The position numbers and the translations under genes were made by a program. From Zygaena filipendulae (lineage: Eukaryota; Arthropoda; Insecta; Lepidoptera; Zygaenidae): a stretch of DNA of 64,000 nucleotides. Every line of letters begins with the position of its first letter. Within the stretch, counting starts at the first letter, position 1. Location of the stretch: NCBI GenBank assembly GCA_907165275.2, contig OU015654.1, forward strand, positions 2,001,501 to 2,065,500, given 5' to 3'. This document shows, piece by piece, positions 52,123-63,858 of the stretch. Under the pieces are notes generated by a model. The model worked only from the letters and a program-made list of their open reading frames with translations, did no database searches and was not told where the DNA came from.

Positions 52123-52360
52123 GGGACATAGATAAGCAATAGTGTGTTAACCCACACTGGAGAAATTTTTGAGTAAATCGTGTTTCAAAAGTTTAGCGCC
52201 ATTTTGTGTCTACATTTTTTATGTTATATATTTAGTTACATATTTAAGCAATGTAATAAGGTAAACACACAATAAAAAAACGTTCCTTAGCTCTCAATAA
52301 ATCGTTCTGAATCAATAAATTAAGTTTGTGGGTTAACATGTTATTGCTTATCTGCGTCCA
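52123..52360 (-). mobile_element. MITE family E, full copy
   Basis: 238 bp, inverse orientation to the copy at 42676; ends GGGACATAGATAAGCAATA and TATTGCTTATCTGCGTCC, flanked by TA. Confidence 0.8.
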
Positions 52361-52514
52361 TAGAATGTTTATGTCGTGACAAGTGTCAAAAACTTTATAA
52401 CTTTCGCTGAGACCGGCCAGATATTATTAAAATATTTGTAAAATACGATATTATTTACGTGCATCGTTGACATAAAAAAATTCCAACACTCAACTGTTTC
52501 AATTTATTAGGATA

Positions 52515-52705
52515 TACTAGCTGTTCCCCTGGTTACCCACGTTAATTTCGGAGTTGCCGCGGGAATTCCGGGATCATAAATATTAAATACCCGATTTCCT
52601 TTTCTGTACCCCTGACGACGAGTATGCAAAAGATTGTGATCGGTTGAGTAAGGCGTGAAAGCGTAACAAACAAACTTACATTCGCATTTTTTATATTAGT
52701 TGGGA
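52515..52705 (-). mobile_element. Helitron-like copy
   Basis: CTAGCTGTTCCCCTGGTTACCCACG, GAGTTGCCGCGGGAATTCCGGG, ACCCCTGACGACGAG, GTGAAAGCGTAACAAAC. Confidence 0.65.
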
Positions 52706-53276
52706 TAGTAAGAATGTGATTTACGGTATTTCGTTTTTCTGATGTTTGTATATTTCTTTATTAAATCTTCAGTATACAGTCAACGGATAATAAATTGTGG
52801 AGTTTTAGTTCTTTCTTACTGATAGCATCATACCGGTCACTGAAACCTTGACGACCTTCACGTGTCGATAGCCTGTCTCCCCGCAATTATAGAGTATCAT
52901 TGCCAAGAATACCGGCACTTTGATCTTGATTCTTGATTATAGTTCGAAAATGATTAAAGTTTTACAAGGGGATCAATCATTTGTCTATAAGATGTAAAAG
53001 CTTTTTGATGTATATCTAGACAATGCGCTTACGAACAAACAGACAGTCCGGCAGACAGACTATCTAAAAATTACATTATAGTTTTGGATTCAATTTAGGT
53101 AGGTACATGATGAATTCGCAATTGAAATAGTTGGAATTACAATAAATCTATACTACTTAAATTATAAAGAGGGAAAGTTTTTAATGTGAAAAAAATAACC
53201 AAATCTCGTGTCGTCCAAATCGCATTTTTTCCCGATCACCAGATAGATAGACAACTCTTTATTGAACATCACTAAA
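52706..53276. other. no feature seen
   Basis: Non-coding AT-rich sequence. Confidence 0.35.
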
Positions 53277-53584
53277 ATGAACGTTGACAACTTCTGAAAA
53301 TCAAAATTCTAATTAGTCCGTCAGTTAGAAAGTTAAAATTCATTAGACACGTATTTTTTTGTTTTTCAAATAAATGAAAATACACAGAGATAAAGCGCAT
53401 TAAAGTTTAGGGTGGGGGCTCGTGACGTCACTTACCACTACAAGCCGCCATACAAACTGCACTGGTTAGTGACGTCACGCGAAATTTCAACTCAATGTAG
53501 CTCCGTTATTTTTTGATTACGTAAAAAAAAAAAATACGTGTCCAATCTACAAGACGGACTAAAAAAATGAGTCAAATAGCCTAT
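53277..53584 (-). mobile_element. MITE family B, diverged copy
   Basis: GTTGACAACTTCTG left end, two CRE-like palindromes (GTGACGTCAC), GACGGACTAAAAAAATGAGTCAA right end. Confidence 0.7.
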
Positions 53585-53636
53585 TAAATAACAATTTTAC
53601 TACAAAGTAGGTACAGACCTATTGATATGAATCGAA

Positions 53637-53911
53637 GACCCGATTGGCGCTATAGGTCACCATGCCTGCCCGCTAATCAAGAGGTCCCGGGTTCGATTCC
53701 CGGTGGGGGTGCACTTTGTGTGATGAACACAGGATTCCACTTTCCAGTCTGGGTGTGTATATACAATCACAATCTATAGTATAGTATATATTATGTAATT
53801 CTATGTAGTATATACCACGTTTGCTTGGTTTCCACGACACAAGCTAATAATAGCTTACTGTGGGATCAAGTAGATCTGTGTGTTGTGAAGTGGATTATTA
53901 TTATTATTATT
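53637..53911 (+). mobile_element. tRNA-derived SINE with (ATT)n tail
   Basis: tRNA-like head GACCCGATTGGCGC...GGTCACC (A-box-like) and GGGTTCGATTCCC (B box), then a tRNA-unrelated body and (ATT)n tail. About 90 percent like the copy at 56093 by eye. A pol III promoter inside the head is inferred. Confidence 0.8.
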
Positions 53912-54137
53912 GATCAGACTAGCATTTTGTCCAAGTTGCGTAAAAAAATTGTCATTTCTTTCAATTTCCGCTTGGATTTTTCTCAACACGGCCAATTCTT
54001 GAAACAATTGCAATATTTTAAGTTTAAAACAATACACTGGAGACACAATGACAGCAACCGTGAAAACATTAATGTCGTTGCAATAAACAACAATGAGTTA
54101 ATTGTTTGTTTATACATATACGTGCATATTATATCGA

Positions 54138-54373
54138 CCAGTGGAGCTAGGATGCGCAACATGATATGTTTATCGAACGAAAGATAAAATTGTCGACACG
54201 ACAAATATTTGTGGGCGTCCAAGCAAAAAAGTGCAGTAGTGGGGTATTGAGTTAAGACTAGATTCGGTTAAACATTTTTTACCACTGGTAGACAAAACGA
54301 TATATTATGTCGACGAGAATCGATAAAATGGCTCCATAAAACTTTATCATGTTGCGCATCCTAGCTCCGCTGG
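54138..54373. mobile_element. MITE with 29-bp inverted ends (family H)
   Basis: CCAGTGGAGCTAGGATGCGC and the following AACATGATA recur inverted at 54345-54373 with one mismatch. 236 bp, non-coding. Confidence 0.8.
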
Positions 54374-55098
54374 TTAATGTTATTGTATAGAAATTGAAGT
54401 TTACAAACACTATATGGCTGGTGGATCCGGCTGCAATGCTGTTGAATGTTCATCGTCGACATCGATATTCAAAACGCCAAACGGTTTTAAATGTTAATGG
54501 GTAAACTAAAAACTTCAACCAAAAACACAAAGTCTGTAAAAGTGCGGTCTATGTAAATTTTAATTCCAAATAAGTAAGTATTTATTTCGAACTTGTTGCT
54601 GTGTTATAGGTATAATAACTTTTGTGGAATGATGTGTGAACTATTTCAGTTTTTGAAATGACATTTGTATAGAACTGTGAATAAGAATGTAACATAAATT
54701 TTTAACAATACCAATCATTTACAAACATGCATTGGAGTATTTTTTTAGAATCTGTGGTACCTAATAAAATAATTTGATTCAATTTACTGTCTAACTCTAG
54801 ACTCTAGAGTCCAGACCGTCTAACTAAGGAGAAGCGTGTTATTTCGAGTGAACTCTCAACGAATCGCTTCCTTCTTCTGTAGGCGTTTATATTGAAGGTA
54901 AATATTTTGAGTATGTAAATAAAGAGTTGCAATGTGAAGTGATTCTCAATCTTATCTTCACCGACGTAAGACTCAGAAACGAAACGCTGTGGCGCACAGC
55001 TGATAAAAATCAAACGGAACATGGGAAGACTAAACACAGATCAATTGAATATTGCATAAAAAGTTAAGATAAATACGTATTACATGCACCAAGTCCAA
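54374..55098. other. no gene seen
   Basis: Non-coding; the 77-aa frame at 54804-55037 is unsupported. Confidence 0.35.
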
Positions 55099-55182
55099 GG
55101 GTAACGGTTTCCATTCAAACTACAAAAGTAGTTATATTATAAGTAGTTATAAAATTTGTGGTAGTTTGAATGTCTGTTACCC
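55099..55182. repeat. 84-bp palindromic mini-element
   Basis: GGGTAAC...ATTCAAACTAC pairs with GTAGTTTGAAT...GTTACCC; the inner part also folds (AAGTAGTTAT repeats). A tiny MITE or hairpin. Confidence 0.65.
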
Positions 55183-55714
55183 GATCACGTATAAATGGCA
55201 GAATGGATTTTGATGTTTGTTGCACAGATTTTGATGCTTGTTATCTTTGTTGTTATGATTGATTGATAGTTTATATTTATAAATTAATTATTTACATGTC
55301 AAATGAACTTATTATTTTTTTTTTCAAAATTCTTTATTAGGCAATAAAACATTACATCACAGATTAGTGCTAGACCTAATTGTAATGAACATAATAATTA
55401 TTTAGTTCACAGGCTGTAACGCCTAATAGAACATTTTAACAATGTAAATTAAGAGCTAATTAAATCATATATTTGAAATTAAATTAATTATAAAATGCAC
55501 ATACCTATATGTTTATAGTTGCTACATGTGCAAACTATATCCATTGAAATAAAACGACTTATTATTAAAATCTATAAATATAGATACCTATTTATTTATT
55601 TATTTAAAAAACAATCAAAAAGTTCTTACAGGCTAACCTAATGCGACTATATGAAGACTTTAAGTAGAATACATTTAGACTTAGTAGGTACATAGGTGTA
55701 TATTTGACCATAAT
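55183..55714. other. no feature seen
   Basis: AT-rich non-coding sequence with ATTTATTT runs. Confidence 0.35.
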
Positions 55715-55885
55715 ATTTTGTATATGTTTACGCCTTAACTGTAACCTACTCAAACGATAATTATCATAAAATTTTGCATACACGTTGCAAGGGTACAGAA
55801 AGGGACATACTAGGGTACTTTTTATCCCGGAATTCCCGCGGGAACTCCGGAATTAACGCGGGTGAAACCACTGAGCAAATAATCA
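55715..55885 (+). mobile_element. Helitron-like copy
   Basis: TTTTGCATACACGTTGCAAGGG, GGTACTTTTTATCCCGGAATTCCCGCGGGAACTCC, GCGGGTGAAACCACTGAGC; end degenerate. Confidence 0.65.
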
Positions 55886-56092
55886 CTACGTTTTAAGAGT
55901 AGGCACTTCCATACTAATTGCTGATCCGATCCATGAAAGCATTTAGTGCCAACCATACCAATGCAATGCGCGGTCATAGAAATTTGGTTAAGTATTCCAA
56001 AGTTGGTAAAGAAGTTCGCGCATAAATCCATAGTAACTTTTGGTTCAAGGGAGTGTCGCGGCTGGGTTAGTAAAGCATAGATACATATTGCC

Positions 56093-56370
56093 GACCCGAT
56101 TGGCGCAGAGGTCACCATGCCTGCCCGCTAATCAAGGGGTTCCGGGTTCGATTCCCGGTGGGGGTGGACTTTCTGTGATGAACACAGGGTTCCATTTTCC
56201 AGTCTGGGTGTGTTTATATATCTATAGTATAATATATAAGTAATTCTATGTAGTATATACCACGTTTGCTTGGTTTCCATGATACAAGCTAATAATAGCT
56301 TACTGTGGTATCAAGCAGATCTGTGTGTTGTAATGTGGATTATTATTATTATTATTATTATATTATGCTG
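56093..56370 (+). mobile_element. tRNA-derived SINE with (ATT)n tail, second copy
   Basis: GACCCGATTGGCGCAGAGG (A-box-like), GGTTCGATTCCC (B box), shared body (TATACCACGTTTGCTTGG) and a long (ATT)n tail. The TGGCGCAGAGG form is closer to a canonical A box than in the first copy. Confidence 0.82.
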
Positions 56371-56442
56371 TACTGACTGTACAACTAGTAAAATTATACG
56401 AGTAAATTAGGTCCCAAAATAGGACATAACTAAATAGGATAC

Positions 56443-56476
56443 GATATTAACGCGGGTGAACTCGCTGGGAACAGCT
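56443..56476 (+). mobile_element. Helitron-like 3' end fragment
   Basis: ATTAACGCGGGTGAACTCGC, then GGGAACAGCTG; the terminal CTAG is mutated. Confidence 0.5.
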
Positions 56477-56644
56477 GCAGGTTACTGTTATTATTTTATG
56501 TGCCCACTTAGAGAGCTGACGTCATAAGACATGACATGCACCATTGGTATTGGAACTATCGACGTTCTGGAACGATTCCAAACGGTTCGACAAAACACGT
56601 CCATTTGAATAATATCTGGGTGATATTAATAAATTTGAATACCT

Positions 56645-56715
56645 ACTAGCTGTTCCCCGCGGTTTCACCCGCGGAAATTTCGGATATCCCGGTTATATGT
56701 ACTATAGGTTATACT
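56645..56715 (-). mobile_element. Helitron-like 3' end fragment
   Basis: CTAGCTGTTCCCCGCGGTTTCACCCGCGG, then truncated after TTTCGGATATCCCGG. Confidence 0.6.
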
Positions 56716-56785
56716 TAAAATGAGACCACTACAAACTCAAATCAAATGCTTCGATTAAACTTTGATCTTGCTGTCTTGCTTAATG

Positions 56786-56830
56786 TAGAATCCTTGTAGA
56801 TCTGTGTGTTGTAAAACGTTATTATTATTA
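56786..56830 (+). mobile_element. SINE 3' end fragment
   Basis: TTGTAGATCTGTGTGTTGTAA and an ATTATTATTA tail, matching the two SINE copies. Confidence 0.5.
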
Positions 56831-59689
56831 CCATTCTAAGGTGGCACCGTTCGTTTGTAAAATCGCTATAATGGATTCGGTTAAAGGCATATTCACACGG
56901 GGCGTGCAAACAAACGCGTGGTTAACGTCTCCGGCTCGTGCGCAATTTCGCACAAAGAAAACACACATAAATCTATTCTTAATTTACAATCGTCATTCGA
57001 TCGGTGATTACCTTAGCGTTATATCGGAGTGATACTGGCGAATACTGCTACCACAAACCGAGACTGGAAAGTATTAAAAAAAAAACACTTCTCAGGATTT
57101 TTCAAGTATTTTTTTTTAGTTCTTTTGGCGTGTTATGAATAGTGAACTCAAACCAGTGCTTACTTGGACATTAATAATAGCGCAATACGAAATTTGAATA
57201 TTTGACGTTTCATAGTTTTTTTTATAATAATATCGTTATGACATTAGCGCGATCGGTGCCCAAACTAATATAATTTTGTTTTTGTATACGTAAATACATA
57301 CTTATGACACAATATATTAAAAACCCGGGTGCAAAGTAAACACATATTTCATCACATAAATTACCGTGATGCGGGGATAGAACCCACGACACCTGGCGTA
57401 GCAATCCTACACCAACGAATTAACATGAAAAAATGCTCTTCACGATGAAGTTCCATGGAAATCCATTTAGTCAGTATCAAGCATATAAATGCTTGCCTGA
57501 ATGTCAAATTTTGGCAAGATTTCGGGAAAGGCTGAGTTTAAAGATACCCAAAATTGCGACGTTTCGAACCGATTCATTCGATGTCCGAAGAGCTCCGCCA
57601 ATGATTTTGCAATCTATCGGATCATAAATTGCAATTTCGTACGTACATCGTTGCTAATAGAAATACGTTTATTTTGCTTGAAACTGGCTAAATGGCATTA
57701 TATTATGCGAAAAAAGAAAAAAAGAAGGTGTGCTTTTGTCGTTTAAATTATGTAATGAGGGAGTTTTTTGGCGGGATTCAAAGATAGCTGTTTGGTCATT
57801 TATTTTCGTGTCGATAAAAAATGGTTAAAAATTAATTTTGTTGTGTTATAAGGTGCTGTATTGGATAAAAATTTTCACAGTGACGGTTTTTTATGTGCTC
57901 AAGAAGATATATGACATTTCGAGCTGATTTCTTCGGTTTCCTCCAAAAGCTACGAGAAAGTTCTTGCAAGCTATAGTACCGTGGCTTGCAATTTCAAACT
58001 GTACAACAAAGCATTTTAATAGAAAATAACTACATTGATCAAATTAATTTTACTTGAAACTGGCTAAATGCAATAAATGCAAAACTCCATAAAAAAGAAG
58101 AAAGAAAGAATTATGTAATGGTAAGTAGGTATATCAGACTCAGACTCGAAGTCCGTGATTAATATTGTTGAGGTGAGCCTTAACAGTTTGGAGAACTGCC
58201 AGAAATAAAGCGATTTTATGAGCATATTGGAGCAAGCGCGTACCTACATTCTGTGATGGACAGAACGTTGACCCTGATCTTGTGTTTCCTAAATCAAAGT
58301 TTTAACTATAACAACAATAATAATAGATAAAAAATTCAACGAAGGCAATAATAATATTACACAACTTGATATCTCATATTAAATCTAGTGTCATGTGAAC
58401 CTACCGCATTTGGCAATCTACGCCATACTTTATAATATTTCATCTTTATTTCACTATTTCCTGACTATGATACTAATGGATCATTATTATGCAAATCCCA
58501 CTACATTTACACAATATTAACCACGATAATTTGCTAAACACAGAAATAAAACAGAAGTTCATCTCTGTTCAAATCCCGCCAAAAGTCCCAGATAATATAG
58601 AGCGAATAAAGAACACAAAGGATATAGGAATAAGATCCATATTGCCAAGTAATTTATATTTTATTATTTCGTTCATGAAAGAAGTGAAACTTCTCAGTAT
58701 ATTGTTTAACATTTACATTCACATTAGATTTGATTTTGAATTCATTGCGCCCAAAAAATTTCATTTCAAAAATGCTCAGTAGACTCCAGTAAATCAACCA
58801 TCTTTATAGACGAAAAAATAATTTTATTTATTTCATAAGACACACACGCACACATTACAGATTATTACAACAAAATTATTACTTATTTTATACATTTTGT
58901 ATCTTCACAATGAAATTTTATTGTTTCAAATTCCGCTGACAAAATATAATGTGTGCTAATGGGTTTTGTAGACGAGTGAAGATGGGCCCGTCTATTCTAC
59001 TTGTACCGGCGAACTGCCAGTGGGTCAAGGCCTTATGTGCATACTGTCAAAATAACGCGGTATTGGACAAGATCTTAAAACTAAAATGACATACCATTAG
59101 CAATAAAAGCTAACTGTGTTAGTAAGGCCTTGTTACAAAGTAAATCAAAAATGTTTTTATTAGAAACCTTCTGTAAAGATTAGGTGCATCAGAAGTGCTT
59201 GTAAAAATATGTAGAGCAGTAGTATATTGTGTTGTATTGTACTGTGTTTTAGGTAGTTAAAACTTGGTTAGGTAGGTAGGTACACATTAAAACATTAATT
59301 TAAAGGGAGTGATTCGTCTGCCAACAAACTGTTATGCAGTTTGGCGGGTGTAATTAGAAATAAGATTGATTTATTTTAGTTGAATAAAAAGATATTATTA
59401 TTTATTATTGTTACATAAATATAACTTGAGCGCAATTACCTATCGTTGATTCTTTCAATATAATTAATTTAATCAGCGCGTTTCTTTGACCGGGCAAATC
59501 ATGTGTGTGTGTAAATTAAAAGAGGTAAGGGCGCTTATTTCTTAAAAAAATAATTACAAAATTATTTCTGTTTTCTGCCTGGACAAGGACACTAAAGCAA
59601 ATATTATGTTTTTATTGTACAAACTGTATAGACTATTAATCTAAGCTCAATTTGAATCCCTATTAATTATGTCGCGACTCTACATCTAG
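56831..59689. other. no gene seen; tRNA-like B-box remnant at 57365-57415 (minus)
   Basis: The minus strand near 57370-57415 reads GTGTCGTGGGTTCTATCCCCGC, a tRNA/SINE-like B-box region. Frames at 57433-57746 and 58489-58782 have no family features. The rest is AT-rich non-coding. Confidence 0.4.
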
Positions 59690-59694
59690 GTTAT

Positions 59695-59765
59695 TGTTTA
59701 TCACGGTACCACAAAAGTTCCCGGGGGGATTCCAAAATTGACGCGGGTAAAACTGCGAAAAATAA
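59695..59765 (+). mobile_element. diverged Helitron-like 3' end
   Basis: AAAGTTCCCGGGGGGATTCC, then TTGACGCGGGTAAAACTGCG. Confidence 0.45.
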
Positions 59766-60114
59766 CTTAATTTCCCGTTTTAAAAGTTTCCTTTAATCTT
59801 TACAGGACAATAATACATAGTTATCCATACCATATTAGAACGCTACTCGAACTAAATACGCTCTCGATATTCTGTCTCTCTCATTTCGCTGGGGAATGAA
59901 GATCTAGTTTGAGTCTAATTTTTGAACTAGTGATACGCCATAGAATGATCTAAATACGCTTCATCCTAACCGGATTTTGTTAATGTTTGAGCACAACCCT
60001 TTAGCATTGCTGGTACAGTTATTGTATAAAGATGTCTGACATTGTCCAGCCATGTGCCTTTATAGTCAGATCAAGGGATAAAATAACTGGTTAACCTACC
60101 TACCATCCACACTC

Positions 60115-60282
60115 ATAAATGCGACAGTAACTCTGTCTATATGTCTGTTACCTTTTCACGTCTTGATTACATCATGAATTTTTGCAGAACAGTACACAAA
60201 AGGACCTAGGGTACTTTTTATCCTGCAATTCTCGCGGGAGCTGCAAAATACACGCGAGTGGAACCGCGGGGACCAACTATAC
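60115..60282 (+). mobile_element. Helitron-like copy
   Basis: ATAAATGCGACAGTAACTCTG, CTTTTCACGTCTTGATTAC, GGGTACTTTTTATCCTGCAATTC, CGAGTGGAACCGCGGGGACCA. Confidence 0.6.
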
Positions 60283-60333
60283 GTAGTTTACAATAAATCA
60301 CACATCGTGTTAAGTTCAACCACGTTGCCTGAT

Positions 60334-60815
60334 CGGCTGCTCTACGGAGAAACAAAGCAACTGGCATTGTTTTCGAAATGAGCTTTTTTGTATTTTTGCC
60401 ACTTTTTACGCATAATGGACCTGGCTACATACTCACAACCCTCAAAAAGGCTTTACGGCCGCACTCAGAGTCGACTTTAATGATTACTTAGTTAAGTATA
60501 GATTTGTAAAACAAAATTGCCGCAATCAGAGACGTTCAGTAAATTAATTTTAGTTGGCATTTAATGAGATGTAACTTAATTAGTGAAATGCCAATTAACA
60601 TTAATTTATTAAACTTGTCTGATTGCGGCAGTTTTGTTTTAAAAATCTATACTTAACTAAGTAATCATTAAAGTCGACTCTGAGTGCGGCGGTTAGTCTT
60701 AAAAAAATTAACAATACATAATAAAATCATTAATAATTAAGCGATTACCAGTTTTTTGCTACTCCTGGTGAAATTTATTCCGCTGCAGTTACTTTGTTTT
60801 TCCGTAGGGCAGCCG
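60334..60815 (+). mobile_element. MITE family G copy split by MITE C
   Basis: CGGCTGCTCTACGGAGAAAC left end and GTTTTTCCGTAGGGCAGCCG right end; the interior matches 40381-40731 except for the 237-bp insertion at 60456-60692. Confidence 0.8.
60456..60692. mobile_element. MITE family C, full palindromic copy with TTA duplication
   Basis: Long inverted arms (CGGCCGCACTCAGAGTCGAC and its near-complement), flanked by TTA at 60453-60455 and 60693-60695. The 3-bp TTA duplication and palindromic build fit PIF/Harbinger-type MITEs. Confidence 0.85.
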
Positions 60816-61160
60816 CGATGTTTATTGCCTCTACGGTCAACAGTCAGAGGAGCACCTCGGTTTAACTTAGCTAGGATTACAAGTAAGAAGTAAACAATGC
60901 ACTGGATGTCGTCGACCTCCGTATCAGCCCGCTCGCCGCTCGTCACAACTGTTATCCACAACGCATACCAATTAAGGATGTCTCCCAACTTCATGGGAAA
61001 TGAGCACATTTTGTGTTGTTATCATGGAAATACTTTAAAAACAGCGTGTTTCGACTAATGGACGCCGTGTTTTTTTGATAGGCGAGGGTTTAAAACTTGA
61101 AATAAAAATATACTGTAAAAGGTTCCATACGAACAGACCAACGGACATGACGGAATCCTC
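60816..61160. other. no gene seen
   Basis: Slightly GC-richer stretch (GTCGTCGACCTCCGTATCAG) without a supported ORF. Confidence 0.35.
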
Positions 61161-61164
61161 ACTA

Positions 61165-61349
61165 TTTTATAAATGCGATAGTGTGTTTGTTTGTCGGTTA
61201 CGTTTACACGCCTTAACGACTCAACCGATCACCATGAAATTTTGGATACACGTTGCCAGGGGTACAGAGAAGGACATATGGTACTATTTATCCCGGAACC
61301 CCGCGGGAACTCCAAAATTATCGCGGGTGAAACCGCGGGGAACAGCTAA
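61165..61349 (+). mobile_element. Helitron-like copy, complete
   Basis: TTTATAAATGCGATAGTGTG, GTTACGTTTACACGCCTTAACG, ACACGTTGCCAGGGGTACAG, CCGCGGGAACTCC, GCGGGTGAAACCGCGGGGAACAG then CTAA. Confidence 0.7.
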
Positions 61350-61778
61350 ATATAAATAACAGTATATCGTACCTTGACCGTACTAAATGCTCTGGAGGAC
61401 CTATCCTGAGTGGAAGGAACTTTTGTCTGTGTTTTTAAAGATGTATATGAGAAGTATGGAAAGATGTCAACCACTGGTATTTGGCACGGTGTTTACATTA
61501 GATAAATAAAGGGTTCTGTTTTTGCCATTCAACTATGAACCCTAAAAATAAACCATTTACCTATCAGGTTTTTGAATGATAAAATGCATCGCGTTATTGC
61601 CCTCAAATTGAGGACATATCAGTAGAAATATGTATGTAGTAAAATGGTCTTCTCTCCTTCTCTCTTTCTTTTCTTTTAATTTATCTTATTATAAAATCAT
61701 CTCAGTCTTCTTGATTTTATGTTATCAAAACTGCTTAAAACATTACAGATTAGTGGAAGTATTAAGTAAAATAGGTAT
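61350..61778. other. no feature seen
   Basis: Non-coding AT-rich sequence. Confidence 0.35.
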
Positions 61779-62007
61779 CGACTGCACTCGGAGTACTTTT
61801 AATGATTACTTAATTTTAAGTAAAGATTTTTAAAACAAAACTGCCGCACTCAGAGACGTTGGTTAAATTATTGTTAATTGGCATTTAACTAAATTTAAAT
61901 TTATTAGTGAAATGCTAATTAAACGTTTCTGAGTGCAGCAGTTTTGTTTCTTTAAAATCTTTACTTAAAATTAAGTAAGTAATCATTAAAACGACTCAGT
62001 GCGGCCG
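61779..62007. mobile_element. MITE family C copy
   Basis: CGACTGCACTCGGAGTACTTTTAATG left arm, AATTGGCATTT centre, CATTAAAACGACTCAGTGCGG right arm. More diverged than 60456-60692. Confidence 0.75.
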
Positions 62008-62729
62008 TATGTGGAATATGTTTATTGTACGTACATTGATGTTACTCTTTTGATCTACAACCTTTCATCTTTAACACGAAAAATCAGTCCAATGACTGAC
62101 AAGTGACAACCGCAATGAATCATTTGGAACAAACTTTTGTTTCGTTCAATATTTATTTTATCTCGAATTCTTTGATTTTATTCCTCCTTTGAACAATGAA
62201 AGCATTCAATCAAACGAACAATCATTCGACGTCAATCGATTAACGTCGTTTCTAATGTGTAACTTGCCATTTATGATAAATGCATGAATCAATTTGGATG
62301 TATTTATGTCGACAAAGATCACATGAGGCTATACAGATATGTCTCCTAGATTAGCAAACTGCATTAATTGATAGCAAGGTTGGTCTAGAGTCTAAACTCT
62401 AGTGGTTAATAAATCTGAATCTAGGTGTCGCAGCTATTTTTTTCCTGCATTAGCGTCCTGGGTTTTATAAATATTTCACAAAATTAAAATATAAAATTAC
62501 TGTCGGTTTATGGAGGCCATATAATGTACAGGAATTATTTTTAATTGATTAATTACTTGGTAGGCTTAAGTCTTCGTGATGTTGCTAATAAGATTAATTC
62601 GAAATTTTGATTTTAATACTAAAGAATGCATCAGTTTAGCGCTGTGTCAAACACAAAGCAAGAAATATCTGATTAAAATCATTGAAACCCCATATCTGCA
62701 ATCGTGTTTATCAGTGGCGAAGGTACTAT
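62008..62729. other. no feature seen
   Basis: Non-coding AT-rich sequence. Confidence 0.35.
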
Positions 62730-62876
62730 ACAAGCCGATTCCCACCGGCTTCCCTTCAGACGCAACATCTCTCTCCGTAATTGAGAACGTTGTCAGGGAT
62801 ACAGGGAAGGACTTTTTATACCGGAATTCCCGCGGGAACTCCGGAACTTATCGCCGGTGAAACGGCGGGGAACAGT
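62730..62876 (+). mobile_element. Helitron-like copy
   Basis: ACAAGCCGATTCCCACC, AACGTTGTCAGGGATACAGG, CCGGAATTCCCGCGGGAACTCCGG, GCCGGTGAAACGGCGGGGAACAG. The hairpin stem has compensatory change (GCCGG...CGGCG). Confidence 0.65.
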
Positions 62877-63225
62877 TAATAGTTTAATAAATTGAAATTA
62901 AAGTAGATTTCCGGCTTCCCTCTCTCAATATTTCACCCTTCGCCACTGGTGTTTATCTTAATTTCTTTGGGGACATTGTCGGTTTGCAAGCAGACAAGTA
63001 TTGTGGCGACACGACAGAATCAATCAGTGTATCGGGTCGAACCGTTACGGTCCTTAGGCGTGGTTCACTTTCATATATTGAGTTGACATCGCCCCACGAG
63101 ACGCTATCGCTAGATCAGATAACAATAGGTATCTTATCTTCGGGGGCAAACCGTCCGGTGTCAAGGTTATTGAAGTCTTCAACTCAGGGGCGTCAACTGA
63201 CTGTGTGACCGGACACGTATACCAT
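62877..63225. other. no gene seen
   Basis: GC richer than average, with no supported ORF; the 61-74-aa frames on both strands are unsupported. Confidence 0.35.
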
Positions 63226-63460
63226 ACCACATGTTCCACGCGTTTTCACCCGCGTTAACTTCAGAGTACCCGCGGGAATTACGGATTAAAGTCTTTTTAT
63301 GTACCTAAGCCTTCTTCATGAATCACCCTATCTATTGGTGAAAACCGCATGAAAATCTGTTGGGTGGTTTTTGAGTTTATTTATTTATTTATTCAATAGA
63401 ACGACCAACAAGTACACCGTAACATTTATCGCCAACAGACAGACAGACGCGGTGGAAAAC
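63226..63460 (-). mobile_element. Helitron-like copy, third subfamily
   Basis: TTTTCACCCGCGTTAACTTCAG, AATCACCCTATCTATTGGTGA, then an ATTT run and GCCAACAGACAGACAGACGCGG. Confidence 0.6.
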
Positions 63461-63858
63461 TGTGCAGTGATTTGCACTTGTAAATATTGAAAAGCATGAC
63501 GTATTGAATGCCTTTGATGAATTTTCGTATGAATTTATGATGCATTATTTTTGAGTAGTGTTTTGTTAGTGGTTTTATAGGTCATCACTCATCCGTCAAT
63601 TCTGTGTAGTGCGTACCCGGTGTTAGAAGTTTTGAGTGGGTAATAGTTCGCAGAGAAATCAAACTTTGTTTTCAATGTTTTCCGTTTAAAAACTTGTTCC
63701 TACTGTCTTCTACTGGTTCGATCAATCCTGAAGGACTTATTAAGTAAAGGGTCTTTCAATAGGGACGGGTCGATGTTGGCAGCCTGTGGCGGCCATGTTG
63801 TTTTAACGTCGTCTTTCTAACCTATATTTTTTTATTCAGTTAGTAATGCCAAATCACC

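Noticed and set aside
53637..53715. tRNA gene (also at 56093)
   Set aside because: B box and an A-box-like stretch are present, but the cloverleaf does not close and the sequence continues into a shared body with an (ATT)n tail, so these are SINEs.
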